From: an uncultured Christensenellaceae bacterium
GTDB lineage: Bacteria > Bacillota > Clostridia > Christensenellales > Aristaeellaceae
NCBI GenBank assembly: GCA_905234985.1
Contig: CAJOJQ010000017.1
Location: forward strand, 1-64,000
DNA length: 64,000 nt
Reading direction: 5' to 3'
Shown here: positions 25,869 to 34,668 of the stretch, in pieces
How positions within the stretch are numbered: position 1 is the stretch's first letter
How the letters are laid out: the number at the start of each line of letters is the position of its first letter
Position numbers and translations under genes: made by a program
The notes under the pieces: generated by a model
Databases searched by the model: none
The model's input: the letters and a program-made list of their open reading frames with translations, nothing else
What the model was told of the DNA's origin: nothing

Positions 25869-25976
25869 ATGAACGTAGCTGGGGAAAACTATTCTTTGAA
25901 GAATTCTGGCTGATGATGCGCAATGCGTATAGCCAAGCCGCGTGGATCATAGAATGGTTTTCCCCAGACCGTTCAT
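25869..25976. repeat. Large imperfect inverted repeat downstream of pnp
   Basis: The left arm at 25869-25895 and the right arm at 25951-25976 are complementary over about 24 bases (TGGGGAAAACTATTCT against AGAATGGTTTTCCCCA) with one mismatch and one shift. An inner stem TGGCT/AGCCA encloses GATGCGCAATGCGTAT. No U-run follows, so it is not a standard terminator; it could be a MITE-like element or a structured 3' end. Positions 25977-26157 hold no other feature I can support. Confidence 0.65.
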
Positions 25977-26157
25977 TAAAAAAGAGCTGTTCCGGTTATT
26001 CCCATGATTAGGGACTAAAGGAGAAACGAACATTTTGCTGTGTCGACAAGGTGCGAATGCTTTCGTCCGACTGTTTTTCCCTCTTGAACGGATCAGGAAA
26101 GGATGAGTAACCGCTATAACGCTCACGTTATTCAACAAGAGAGATGAGGAAAAATTT

Positions 26158-26595
26158 ATGGCGACAGCAAAAATGACGTATATTGTCCAATCCTGTCCTC
26201 GCTGCGGAAAACGTCTGCTTAAAGTGGCGGCAGGAAGCGTTGAAATTGGCTCCCCGCTGTTAAAATGCAAACAATGCGATGCCACATATACGACTGATTA
26301 TCGGAAAGAATGGGTGGATTATCCCCATAAAACGATGGTTTTTACTTTGCCTTTCCTTCTTCCGGCAGTCGGTTTTTTTGTTTCAATTTTCATGGGGAAA
26401 GGCAATACGGCTCTTGCTGTCATGACCGCTGGTTTTTTATTTGTTATAGGGCTTGGCTTTTTTATTAAGGATTTCATTAAAATTTTGGCAAGCAAAAAAC
26501 GAATGAAGGATCCGGATTATCTAATGGAATTGCTGTCAAAAGGCGTGATCGGCGAAAATCAGTATAAAACGTATATTGAAAACGCTAATCGTTAA
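26158..26595 (+). CDS. Zinc-ribbon membrane protein, unknown function
   Basis: This 145-residue protein has an N-terminal zinc ribbon (CPRC at residues 13-16 and CKQC near 37-40), two TM helices (about 61-80 and 84-105) and a charged C-terminal tail of about 40 residues ending in a short helix with LMELLSKGVIGENQY, a SHOCT-like motif. I do not recognise the family. The gene and its flanks are clearly AT-richer than the rest of the window and it has no operon partners, which suggests recent acquisition. AGAGATGAGG precedes the ATG. Positions 26596-26814 contain no feature I can identify. Confidence 0.7.
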   Translation: MATAKMTYIVQSCPRCGKRLLKVAAGSVEIGSPLLKCKQCDATYTTDYRKEWVDYPHKTMVFTLPFLLPAVGFFVSIFMGKGNTALAVMTAGFLFVIGLGFFIKDFIKILASKKRMKDPDYLMELLSKGVIGENQYKTYIENANR

Positions 26596-26814
26596 ATCGT
26601 TTTTTCTATCGAAAAGACGAATCACCGTGGATACGGAATCAACGATTGCGCGCTCACAGCCGCATAGATATCCCGTGCTGAATACGTTCGCTTTCTTTTC
26701 TGTGGACTGTGCCGCGTGATTCCCTGAACTTGCCCTGACGCCAAGTGCATTTTCCTAACTTAAAGGGGGAAGCTAATACAGTTTCCCTCTTGTTTTCGGT
26801 TATAGGAGCGATTG

Positions 26815-28059
26815 ATGGATAAATTTGTGTTGAACAACGGCCTGACGGTGTTGGTGGAACCCATGCCCTATCTGCGTTCCGTGAGCATCGGGGCGTGGGT
26901 GAAGGCGGGCAGCATGCTGGAAGCTCCCAGTGAAAACGGCCTGTCCCACTTCATGGAGCATATGGCCTTCAAGGGCACGAAGAAGCGCACCGCCCGGCAG
27001 ATTGCCGAGGAAATGGACGCCGTGGGCGGGCAGCTGAACGCTTCCACCAGCAAGCTGTGTACTAATTATTTCGCCAAGGTGATCGACGAAAATCTGCCCT
27101 TGGCGGCGGACATTCTGGCGGATATGGTGTGCGCGCCCGCCCTGGATCCCGTGGAAACGGACAAGGAGCGGGGCGTGGTGCTGGAAGAAATCGCCATGGT
27201 GGAGGATTCCCCGGAGGATGTGGTCTACGACGTGCTGGCGGAAGCCGCCTTCGGCAGCCAGTCCTTGGGCCAGACCATTTTAGGCCCGGCGGAAAAAATC
27301 GCCGCCTATACGCCCGACGATCTGCGCGCCTTCCGAAAACGGCATTACGGACCCCAAAACGCCGTGGTAGCCCTGGCGGGCAATGTGGAAACGAGCGCCG
27401 CCCGGGACCTGATGGAAAAAACCTTCGGCGCGTGGGAGGGCGCGGCGGGAGAGGAATTTCCCGAAGCTGTTGCCGTCGCGCAGCCCCAAAAGCTTGCCAA
27501 GGACAAGGACACCGAGCAGGTACACCTGTGCATGTCCTTCCGCAGCCATGAAATGGGCAGCCCGGACGTGTACCCCACGGCGGTGGTGAATAACGTGCTG
27601 GGCGGCGGCATGAGTTCCCGCCTGTTCCAGCGCATCCGGGAAGATTTGGGTATGGCTTATTCCGTTTATTCCGGCCCCAGCAGCTACCCCCACTGCGGCG
27701 AATTTACCATTTACGCCGCCACCAACCCCAAAAACGCCAAAATGGTGCTGGAGCAGATCGACATCGAGATCAAAAAGCTGCTGGAAAAGGGGATCGACGA
27801 AAAGGAATTTACCATGAGCAAGGCCCAGCTGAAAAGCAGCTTTATTCTTGGTCTGGAAAGCGCCTACAACCGCATGAGCGCCCTGGGCCATAATCAGATT
27901 TTGCTGAACCGCGTCATTCCCCCGGAGGAAACCATCGCCGCCATCGAAAAAGTGACCGTGGACGACGCTATGGCCGTGGCGCAGAGGATGTTCACCGGCC
28001 CCCGCGCTTACGCCGTGGTGGGAAGGAAGGCGCAAAAATACCTGCAATATATGAAATAA
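26815..28059 (+). CDS. M16 family zinc metallopeptidase
   Basis: This 414-residue protein is an M16B (pitrilysin/insulinase clan) peptidase of the YmxG/MlpA group. The inverted zinc motif HFMEH is at residues 45-49 and the distal Glu lies in the ERGVVLEEIAMVEDSPED region near 118-130. The C-terminal half has the non-catalytic M16 domain with the conserved R/Y pair region (SSRLFQRIREDLGMAYSV). YmxG relatives often lie near pnp in Firmicutes, as here. ATG 26815 is preferred over TTG 26812 because of spacing to TAGGAG. Confidence 0.93.
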   Translation: MDKFVLNNGLTVLVEPMPYLRSVSIGAWVKAGSMLEAPSENGLSHFMEHMAFKGTKKRTARQIAEEMDAVGGQLNASTSKLCTNYFAKVIDENLPLAADILADMVCAPALDPVETDKERGVVLEEIAMVEDSPEDVVYDVLAEAAFGSQSLGQTILGPAEKIAAYTPDDLRAFRKRHYGPQNAVVALAGNVETSAARDLMEKTFGAWEGAAGEEFPEAVAVAQPQKLAKDKDTEQVHLCMSFRSHEMGSPDVYPTAVVNNVLGGGMSSRLFQRIREDLGMAYSVYSGPSSYPHCGEFTIYAATNPKNAKMVLEQIDIEIKKLLEKGIDEKEFTMSKAQLKSSFILGLESAYNRMSALGHNQILLNRVIPPEETIAAIEKVTVDDAMAVAQRMFTGPRAYAVVGRKAQKYLQYMK

Positions 28060-28073
28060 GCATAAAATGAAAT

Positions 28074-28110
28074 ATGGCATAGTTCTGTAATGGAACGTGC
28101 CATTTTTTGT
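28074..28110 (+). terminator. Terminator after the M16 peptidase
   Basis: An ATGGCA/TGCCAT stem with an inner GTTC/GAAC pair is followed by TTTTTTG. Confidence 0.75.
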
Positions 28111-28128
28111 GCTTTCAGCCTGATTTTT

Positions 28129-28179
28129 TTGACATTTTGGCTGGAAACGGTTGTAATGCGTCCGCTTTTTCTGTATAAT
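28129..28179 (+). promoter_or_regulatory. Two overlapping promoters upstream of flotillin
   Basis: P1 is TTGACA (28129-28134), 17 bases, TGTAAT (28152-28157). P2 is TTGTAA (28151-28156), 17 bases, TATAAT (28174-28179). The -10 of P1 overlaps the -35 of P2 almost completely, so only one can be occupied at a time. Confidence 0.6.
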
Positions 28180-28208
28180 TTAGTTACCCAAAGAGAGGAG
28201 GAAACGGA

Positions 28209-29615
28209 ATGGAAGCTGTATTGCAATACCTGATGGAAAACTGGTGGATTATCCCTGCCGCGATCGTAGGACTGATTATACTCATCAAACTGGTGCCACG
28301 TTACAAAATCGCTCCGCCGGATACCGCGCTGATTATTTCCGGGCTGCTGCGCCGGTCTTACAAGGTCAGGAATCCCGACGGTACGGTGGCTTCAAAGAAA
28401 TTTGGCTATCGCATTGTGCGCGGCGGCGCCACCTTCTATATCCCCGGCATTGAGCGCATCGATCAACTGGATATGTGTCTGATGCAGGTGGATATCAAAA
28501 CGGCCCAGCCTGTGCCTACCAAGGAATACATTTCCGTGCTTGTGGACGCGGTGGCAAATATTAAGATAGGCTCCGACGATCTGTCTATCGCTACGGCGGC
28601 TGAACAGCTGCTGCATTACAACGCCGAACAGATCAAATCCCTGGCGAAGGACGTGCTGGAAGGCAACATGCGCGAGATCATCGGCCAGATGACCATTGCG
28701 GAGCTGGTGCAGAACCGCGACAAATTCGCGCAGGAATCCATCAAGGCAGCCATGTCGGATATGAGCAACATGGGCCTTGAAATCATCAACCTGACCATCC
28801 AGAATTTTGCCGATAAGGACGGTCAGGTGATCGAGACCATGGCGACCCAGAACGTGGTGGAAAAAGAACGCGACGCCGCCATCGCCCGGGCCAAGGCGCA
28901 GCAGGAAGGCCATAAGGCCGAAATTGAGGCCGCCGCAGCCATCGCCGAACAGGATAAGCAGCTGGCCCTGCTGCAGGCCGGTTATAAAATCGAATCCGAT
29001 CAGGAGAAGGCTAAGGCCGATGAAGCCTATCGGATCGAGCAGGAGCGCGTGCGCAAAACCTTTGAGGCCGAACGCGCCGCTGCTGAATTGACCCGACTGG
29101 AAAAAGAAACGGAACTGAAAAAGCAGGAAGTGGAAATCGAGCGCGAACGCCTGAACGTGCAGATCCGTGAAAAAGCGGCCGCGGAGAAGGACGCCCTGCA
29201 ATTCAAAGCGGAAGCAGAACGCTTTGAACGTCAGGCCAAAGCGGACGCGCAGCTGTACGAAGCAGAAAAGGAAGCGGAAGCCATTCGCCTGCGCGGCGAA
29301 GCGGAAGCCGAGGCTATTCGCAGGAAGGCTGAGGCGATGAAGCTGTACGGCCAAGCCGCCATGCTGGAAATGGTGGTGGATAAGCTGCCCGAGATCGCCA
29401 GCGCCGTTAGTGAGCCTCTGAGCAAGACGGAAAAGATCATTCTCTTCGGCGAGGGAGGTGCTACCTCCATGGCCCGGGATACCGCCGGAACCATGCTGCA
29501 AACCTTCGAGGCGATCAAGCAGGCTGTGGGGCTGGATATTCCCAAGATGCTGAAGGATGTATCCGTTGGCGGACTCGTCGGCAAAGCGGCGGACGAAGGC
29601 GCGCCGGAAGCGTGA
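28209..29615 (+). CDS. floT: Flotillin-like SPFH protein
   Basis: This 468-residue protein has a short N-terminal membrane hairpin (residues 10-28), an SPFH/band 7 domain (about 30-200) and a long Ala/Glu-rich coiled coil (about 205-390) with EAEAIRLRGEAEAEAIRRKAEA repeats typical of flotillins. Flotillins scaffold functional membrane microdomains and affect membrane fluidity. No NfeD-type partner lies beside it, unlike the yqfB-floT arrangement in Bacillus. It stands alone between a terminator on each side. AGAGAGGAGGAAACG precedes the ATG. Confidence 0.93.
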   Translation: MEAVLQYLMENWWIIPAAIVGLIILIKLVPRYKIAPPDTALIISGLLRRSYKVRNPDGTVASKKFGYRIVRGGATFYIPGIERIDQLDMCLMQVDIKTAQPVPTKEYISVLVDAVANIKIGSDDLSIATAAEQLLHYNAEQIKSLAKDVLEGNMREIIGQMTIAELVQNRDKFAQESIKAAMSDMSNMGLEIINLTIQNFADKDGQVIETMATQNVVEKERDAAIARAKAQQEGHKAEIEAAAAIAEQDKQLALLQAGYKIESDQEKAKADEAYRIEQERVRKTFEAERAAAELTRLEKETELKKQEVEIERERLNVQIREKAAAEKDALQFKAEAERFERQAKADAQLYEAEKEAEAIRLRGEAEAEAIRRKAEAMKLYGQAAMLEMVVDKLPEIASAVSEPLSKTEKIILFGEGGATSMARDTAGTMLQTFEAIKQAVGLDIPKMLKDVSVGGLVGKAADEGAPEA

Positions 29616-29634
29616 TCAGCCATTCAAGTCCAAG

Positions 29635-29660
29635 GGCGCGGAAAACCGCGCCTTTTGCTT
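29635..29660 (+). terminator. Terminator after flotillin
   Basis: GGCGCGG and CCGCGCC pair around AAAA and are followed by TTTT. Confidence 0.65.
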
Positions 29661-29672
29661 GATAGATTTTTC

Positions 29673-29701
29673 TTGCCAAATAGCTTTTCATCCTGTATAA
29701 T
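29673..29701 (+). promoter_or_regulatory. SigA promoter of ackA
   Basis: TTGCCA (29673-29678) and TATAAT (29696-29701) are 17 bases apart. Confidence 0.75.
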
Positions 29702-29745
29702 GTGGTAGGAAAATCAATATACGAAACAAAGGGGAGTCGATTCCA

Positions 29746-30960
29746 ATGAAAATTTTGATCGTCAACGCCGGTTCTTCCTCGCTGAAGTATCAGCTGATCG
29801 ACATGGACAACGAAGAAACCCTGGCCAAGGGCCTGGTGGAGCGCATCGGCATGGGCGGCGACGGCCACGCCAACATGAAGGTGGACGATAAGACCGTCTG
29901 CGACGTGGTGGAACCCATTCCGGATCACGTGAAGGCCTGCCACCTGATGTTAGGCTTCCTGACCGATCCCGAAAAGGGCGTGGTCAAGGACATGAAGGAA
30001 ATCGGCGCTGTGGGCCACCGTGTGCTGCACGGCGGCAACAAGTTCTCCGAATCCGTCATCATCAACGACGACGTGCTGGCCGCCATCGAGGAATTCATTC
30101 CGCTGGGTCCCCTGCACAACCCCGCCAACCTGATGGGCATCAAGGCCTGCCAGGAAGTCATGCCCGGCACGCCCATGGTGGCCGTGTTCGACACCGCCTT
30201 CCACCAGACCATGCCGCCCAAGGCCTACATGTACGGCGTGCCCTACGATTATTATGAAAGGCTGCACGTGCGCCGCTACGGGTTCCACGGCACCAGCCAT
30301 CGGTTCGTCAGCAAGCACGCGGCGGAATTCATGGGCGTCAAGCCCGAGGATGTGCGCATCATCACCTGCCACTTAGGCAACGGCTCCTCCCTGGCCGCCG
30401 TGGCCTACGGCAAGTGCGTGGATACCTCCATGGGCATCACGCCTTTGGAAGGCATGATCATGGGCACCCGCTCCGGCGTGATGGATCCCGCCGTGGTGCA
30501 GTATATCTGCAATAACGACCACATTTCCGTGGACGAAATGCTGAATATCTGCAACAAGAAATCCGGTCTGCTGGGCATCTCCGGCCTCAGCAACGACATG
30601 CGCGACATCGAAAAGGCCACCTTCGTGGACAACAATCCCCGCGCCAAGCTGGCCTGGGATATGCTGATCTATGAAATCACCAAGTACATCGGCTCCTACA
30701 TCGCCGGCATGAACGGCGTGGAAGCCATCGTGTTCACCGGCGGCATCGGCGAAAATACCAACCGTCTGCGCGAACAGGTGATCGACGGCCTCTCCTGGAT
30801 GGGCGTCAAGATCGACCATGCCAAGAACAGCGCCATGCGGCCCGGCCATGCCGAGGACACGGACCTGACCGCCTGGGACAGCCGGGTGAAGATCCTGGTG
30901 ATCCCCACCAACGAAGAAATCGCCATTGCCCGGGATACCCTGGAACTGGTGACGAAGTAA
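29746..30960 (+). CDS. ackA: Acetate kinase
   Basis: This 404-residue enzyme interconverts acetyl phosphate and acetate with ATP, the energy-yielding end of acetate fermentation. The ASKHA motifs are visible: ILIVNAGSSSLKYQ at the start, VFDTAFHQTMP, the HLGNGSS phosphate loop and FTGGIGEN. The catalytic Arg and Glu regions (RVLHGG, GENTNRLRE) are present. A phosphotransacetylase gene is not adjacent. Codon use is strongly biased to C/G-ending codons as in highly expressed genes here such as rpsO and pnp. Confidence 0.98.
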   Translation: MKILIVNAGSSSLKYQLIDMDNEETLAKGLVERIGMGGDGHANMKVDDKTVCDVVEPIPDHVKACHLMLGFLTDPEKGVVKDMKEIGAVGHRVLHGGNKFSESVIINDDVLAAIEEFIPLGPLHNPANLMGIKACQEVMPGTPMVAVFDTAFHQTMPPKAYMYGVPYDYYERLHVRRYGFHGTSHRFVSKHAAEFMGVKPEDVRIITCHLGNGSSLAAVAYGKCVDTSMGITPLEGMIMGTRSGVMDPAVVQYICNNDHISVDEMLNICNKKSGLLGISGLSNDMRDIEKATFVDNNPRAKLAWDMLIYEITKYIGSYIAGMNGVEAIVFTGGIGENTNRLREQVIDGLSWMGVKIDHAKNSAMRPGHAEDTDLTAWDSRVKILVIPTNEEIAIARDTLELVTK

Positions 30961-30979
30961 TTCCACCGTTTGTGATTCC

Positions 30980-31010
30980 GCCCCAAGGGAGCCTTTCCCT
31001 TGGGGCTTTT
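30980..31010 (+). terminator. Terminator after ackA
   Basis: A GCCCCAAGGGA/TCCCTTGGGGC stem with a short loop is followed by TTTT. Confidence 0.75.
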
Positions 31011-31031
31011 GACAAAGAAAGAGAGAAAAAC

Positions 31032-31526
31032 ATGAAAACAGCCGTCGTATACTTTTCCCTGAACGGAAACACGGATTTTGCGGCGAAGAAAATCGCGGAA
31101 GCGCTACGCGCCGACCTGATTCGTTTGCAGCCCGAAAAAGCGTACCCCGATTCCGGCTTCCGCAAGTTTTTCTATGGCGGGAAAAGCGCGGTCATGGGAG
31201 AAACGCCCGCCCTGGCGGGCCAGCCCTTTCCGTTTGACGATTATCAGTGCGTGATTTTCGGCACGCCCGTCTGGGCGGGCACCTTCGCGCCGCCCCTGCG
31301 CACCCTGATCCGGGCGAACGCCGGAAAATGGGGGGAAAAGCGGGTAGCCGCCTTCGCCTGCTCCGGCGGCGGCCCGGGCAAAGCGCTGGACAAGCTGAAA
31401 GCGGAATTGGGTATTCCGGCCTTTGCCGCGTCCTTGAGCCTCATCGACCCCAAGAACAGGCCCGGCGAAGAAAACGAAAAAAAGATCGCCGCGTTTTGCG
31501 GCGATATCGAAAGGGCCTGTTCGTAA
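31032..31526 (+). CDS. Flavodoxin-like protein
   Basis: This 164-residue protein has the flavodoxin fold: the FMN phosphate loop is SLNGNTDFAA near residues 9-18, the second loop GTPVWAGTFAPPLRT near 75-90, and ACSGGGPGKALD near 107-118. Proteins of this type are either electron carriers or flavodoxin-domain oxidoreductases. The ATG at 31032 matches the family start and follows AAAGAAAGAGAG, a weak ribosome site. It lies just after the ackA terminator and may need read-through or an unseen promoter. Confidence 0.85.
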   Translation: MKTAVVYFSLNGNTDFAAKKIAEALRADLIRLQPEKAYPDSGFRKFFYGGKSAVMGETPALAGQPFPFDDYQCVIFGTPVWAGTFAPPLRTLIRANAGKWGEKRVAAFACSGGGPGKALDKLKAELGIPAFAASLSLIDPKNRPGEENEKKIAAFCGDIERACS

Positions 31527-31542
31527 GGCAACCGACCGTTTA

Positions 31543-32025
31543 TTACCGGTTCAAGTATGCCTGCAGGGTTTGCAGGTGGCTCAGCAGGGTGGAGCGGGCG
31601 TCCAGGGTGGGGCTGGTGGATTGCAGGATCAATTCTTCCAGCGTTTCCAAATCGCTGTACAGGGTGGGGAATACGTCGTCCGGCGCAAGGCTGGCCCCTT
31701 TCCCGTCCAGGGCCACGATGATGCTGTTCAGCTGCTCCATATAATAAATATACTGGCGCACCCGGCCAATGCGGGAAGCCGCGCTGGAGGTGACGATGCT
31801 GCCCAGCCGGTTCACCTCGTCGATGGCCGAGGTACAGGCGCTGTACATGCGCTGGCGCATCTGCACCTGCACCTTGCCGTGATAGCCCCTGCCGGGGAAA
31901 TACAGCGCGCCGAATACGATGGCGGCGGTCAAAAACACCGCGCAGGCGATCAGCAGCACCCGCCGCTGCAAACGCAGTTCGGCGCTGGTGAGCTGCATGC
32001 GGGGCCGTGTGTTCCGATACATCAT
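31543..32025 (-). CDS. Hypothetical single-pass membrane protein
   Basis: This 160-residue protein has a short basic N-terminus, one TM helix (about residues 23-45, RRVLLIACAVFLTAAIVFGA) and an extracellular helical domain with no Cys, about 115 residues long. I do not recognise the family; the helical domain may be coiled-coil forming. AAGGAG lies five bases before the first ATG (32025) and eight before a second in-frame ATG (32022), so either may be used. It is transcribed alone, divergent from the sugar symporter, from the promoter at 32108-32136. Confidence 0.7.
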   Translation of the reverse strand: MMYRNTRPRMQLTSAELRLQRRVLLIACAVFLTAAIVFGALYFPGRGYHGKVQVQMRQRMYSACTSAIDEVNRLGSIVTSSAASRIGRVRQYIYYMEQLNSIIVALDGKGASLAPDDVFPTLYSDLETLEELILQSTSPTLDARSTLLSHLQTLQAYLNR

Positions 32026-32107
32026 GATCGCTCCTTCTTTCAAGAAAAAGTGGGGAATCACCGTTGCGAAAACGGGTTTTCAAGGGGATTGTGGGGATTA
32101 CAGCCCA

Positions 32108-32136
32108 ATTATATCACAAGAACGGCCGTTCGTAAA
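32108..32136 (-). promoter_or_regulatory. SigA promoter of the small membrane protein
   Basis: On the minus strand TTTACG (32131-32136) and TATAAT (32108-32113) are 17 bases apart. Confidence 0.6.
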
Positions 32137-32173
32137 GAGCGGCGGCAAAACAAGTGGTTTTTCGACTTTTTTC

Positions 32174-32202
32174 TTGTCAAGCAATGTCCGATATGGTAAA
32201 AT
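32174..32202 (+). promoter_or_regulatory. SigA promoter of the GPH symporter gene
   Basis: TTGTCA (32174-32179) and TAAAAT (32197-32202) are 17 bases apart. Confidence 0.65.
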
Positions 32203-32240
32203 CATAATATTGACGGAAATACAGAGAGGGGAAGATTCCA

Positions 32241-33605
32241 ATGAGCGAAAAGAAAAAGCTATCCACGGGCAAGGTATGGTGCTTTGCCATCGGTCAGTTC
32301 GGCTGGTCCATTTTGAGCGCGCTGATTTCCAGCTTCCTGGTCAGCTATTATCAGCCGGACCCGTCCACCCAGGCGGCGGGCCAGCCCATTTTCATACCCC
32401 AGGGGCTGGTGATTTTCGGCATCCTGACCATCTTGGGGGCCATCACCTGGTTTGGCCGCATTTTCGACGCGGTTACCGACCCCTGGATCGCCTCCCTGTC
32501 CGACCGGTGCAAGTCCAAGGCCGGGCGGCGCATCCCCTTCATGCGCGCCGCCGCCATTCCCTTCGCCCTGGCGACGGTGCTTACCTTCTGGAGTCCCGTC
32601 GGCGGCGAAAGCTGGCTAAACGCGGGCTTCCTGTTCCTGATGCTGACGCTGTTTTATCTGTTCATGACCATGTACTGCACGCCCTATAACGCCCTGATCC
32701 CCGAATTGGGCACCGACCAGAAGACCCGCATGGCGATTTCCACTTCGATCTCCTTCACGTTCATCGCCGGTATGGCGGTGGCCTACATGGCCCCGGTGAT
32801 CTGGGGCATGTTAGAGGGCGTGGTGGGGGACCGGGTGCTGGCCATCCGCATCACCTTCACGGTCATGAGCCTGATCGGCTGCGTGTGCATGTTCGTGCCG
32901 GTATTCACCATCAAGGAAACGGATTATGTCACCGCCCAGCCCAGCCAGTCCACCGCTTTTTCTTCTCTGAAAGCCACGTTCCGCAACAAGGATTTCCGCA
33001 TTTTTGTGGCTTCCGACATCATCTATTTCTTAGGCATCACCATGTTCCAGAACGCCATGCTGTACTTTGTGACGGCGCTGCTGAAGCTGCCCGAGGCCAT
33101 GAGTACCACCTATTTCGTGGGCATGACGGCGCTCTCCGTGCTGTTCTATCCCCTGGTGAGCAAGCTGACCCCCAAAATGGGCAAGAAGAAGCTGATCCTG
33201 ATCGCCTTCTGCATTTTCACCGTGGCCTTCGCCTACACCGCCACCCTGGGCACGTTCCTGCCCGTGGCGGCGGAGATTCAGGGCTACATCCTGTGCGTGC
33301 TGGCCGCCCCGGCCATGGCGATTTTCGGCATCCTGCCCCAGGCGGTGGTAGCGGATATCGCGGAATGTGACGAGATCGAAACCAAGGAAAACCGCAGCGG
33401 CATGTTCTATGCCGCCCGCACCTTCTCCATGAAGATGGGCCAGGCGGTTGCCATGCTGCTGGTGACTTCCCTGGGCACCATCCGGCAGGATATCGGCCTT
33501 GGCTACCGCATCGTGGCCATCTGCGCGGCGGTGGTGTGCGTCATCGGCGGACTGCTGTTCCTGCTTTACAATGAAAAACGGGTGTACAGCAAAATCATGA
33601 AATAA
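32241..33605 (+). CDS. GPH/MelB family sugar-cation symporter (MFS)
   Basis: This 454-residue membrane protein has about twelve TM helices and the glycoside-pentoside-hexuronide signature: the cation-site region GRIFDAVTDPWIASLSDR near residues 74-91 and KAGRRIPFM after it. Substrates are usually glycosides or hexuronides co-transported with Na+ or H+. It is followed by an alpha/beta hydrolase (16 bases) and an alpha-L-fucosidase, so a fucosylated substrate is possible but not shown. Confidence 0.9.
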   Translation: MSEKKKLSTGKVWCFAIGQFGWSILSALISSFLVSYYQPDPSTQAAGQPIFIPQGLVIFGILTILGAITWFGRIFDAVTDPWIASLSDRCKSKAGRRIPFMRAAAIPFALATVLTFWSPVGGESWLNAGFLFLMLTLFYLFMTMYCTPYNALIPELGTDQKTRMAISTSISFTFIAGMAVAYMAPVIWGMLEGVVGDRVLAIRITFTVMSLIGCVCMFVPVFTIKETDYVTAQPSQSTAFSSLKATFRNKDFRIFVASDIIYFLGITMFQNAMLYFVTALLKLPEAMSTTYFVGMTALSVLFYPLVSKLTPKMGKKKLILIAFCIFTVAFAYTATLGTFLPVAAEIQGYILCVLAAPAMAIFGILPQAVVADIAECDEIETKENRSGMFYAARTFSMKMGQAVAMLLVTSLGTIRQDIGLGYRIVAICAAVVCVIGGLLFLLYNEKRVYSKIMK

Positions 33606-33621
33606 GCCTGGAGTGATGAAA

Positions 33622-34614
33622 ATGGACGAACGCTTCAATGCGGATGGACTGGTCCTTTCCGCAAATTACGAGGACGCCATGGAGGAAACGGTGCGGCCCT
33701 TCCTGGAAGCCCGGGAAAAGCGCTATACCGTGCAGGGCGCGGAGGGCAAGCCCCTTTTCTGCGTCACCTACGGCGCGGACGCGCCCAAGGGCACGGTGCT
33801 GGTGCTGCATGGGTTTACGGAATGCGCCGAAAAATTCATGGAGCTGACGTATTCCCTGGTGCGGAACGGATTTTCCGTGATTGCCTACGATCAGCGGGGC
33901 CACGGCCATTCTTGGCGGGACGACGCGGCGAAGAAAGATATTTCCCTGACCCACGTGAGCGACTTTAACGAATACGTGCAGGATCTTGAAAACGTCTGCG
34001 AGGTCGTGCTGAAAAAAATGCCCAAGCCCTGGATGGTTTTCGCCCATTCCATGGGCGGCGCTGTGACCAGCCTGTTTTTGGAGCGGCACCCCGACGTTTT
34101 CAGCCGCGCGACCCTGTGCGCCCCCATGATCGCGGCGAATTTGGGCAGTATTCCCGGCCCCGCCGTGAAGATCATGTGCCATTTCTTCAAGCTGTTTGGC
34201 ATGGGAAGCAAACGGGTGTTTATCTCCAAGCCCTACGACGGCCCGGAGGATTTCGACACGAGCTTCGCCACCGGTCGGGAGCGCTTTGACTGGTACGACG
34301 GGGTGAAGAACGACCATGAGGAGTATTGGAACAACGGTCCCTCCTATTCCTGGACCCTGGAAGCCATCAAGGTGACCAAATGGCTGCTGAAGCGCGGTGA
34401 ACCGGAAAAAATTGACTGTCCCGTCAAGCTGTATACCGCCGAGGACGACGCCTGCGTATACCCAGAACCCCAGAAGCAGTTTATCAACCGGGTGCAGCGG
34501 GGAGAATGGGCCTTCGTGAAAGGTTCCCGGCACGAAATCTACCGCTCCGCGGATGACGTGCTGTTCCCCTGGTGGCACGACGTGCTGGCGTTTTTGAAAA
34601 AAGGCGCGGAATGA
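33622..34614 (+). CDS. Alpha/beta hydrolase, monoacylglycerol lipase-like
   Basis: This 330-residue protein is a serine hydrolase of the lysophospholipase/monoacylglycerol lipase type (COG2267-like). VLHGFTECAEKFMEL is the oxyanion region, AYDQRGHGHS the conserved strand-turn and AHSMGGA the nucleophile elbow; the Asp (TAEDDACVYP) and His (KGSRHEIYRS) complete the triad. No signal peptide. I chose ATG 33622 with GGAG eight bases upstream rather than GTG 33613. In this gene order it might deacylate or process the symporter's substrate. Confidence 0.88.
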   Translation: MDERFNADGLVLSANYEDAMEETVRPFLEAREKRYTVQGAEGKPLFCVTYGADAPKGTVLVLHGFTECAEKFMELTYSLVRNGFSVIAYDQRGHGHSWRDDAAKKDISLTHVSDFNEYVQDLENVCEVVLKKMPKPWMVFAHSMGGAVTSLFLERHPDVFSRATLCAPMIAANLGSIPGPAVKIMCHFFKLFGMGSKRVFISKPYDGPEDFDTSFATGRERFDWYDGVKNDHEEYWNNGPSYSWTLEAIKVTKWLLKRGEPEKIDCPVKLYTAEDDACVYPEPQKQFINRVQRGEWAFVKGSRHEIYRSADDVLFPWWHDVLAFLKKGAE

Positions 34615-34620
34615 TCGAAA

Positions 34621-34652
34621 GGGCAGACGGAAGAAAAGCCGTCTGCCGTTTC
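34621..34652 (+). terminator. Hairpin between hydrolase and fucosidase genes
   Basis: A perfect GGCAGACGG/CCGTCTGCC stem with an A-rich loop is followed by only a short U-tract (GTTTC), so it may attenuate rather than end transcription. Confidence 0.45.
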
Positions 34653-34668
34653 ATAAGGAGGGCGCTTC

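Noticed and set aside
25851-25976. Intrinsic terminator of pnp
   Set aside because: The inverted repeat is not followed by a U-run on the plus strand and its loop is long.
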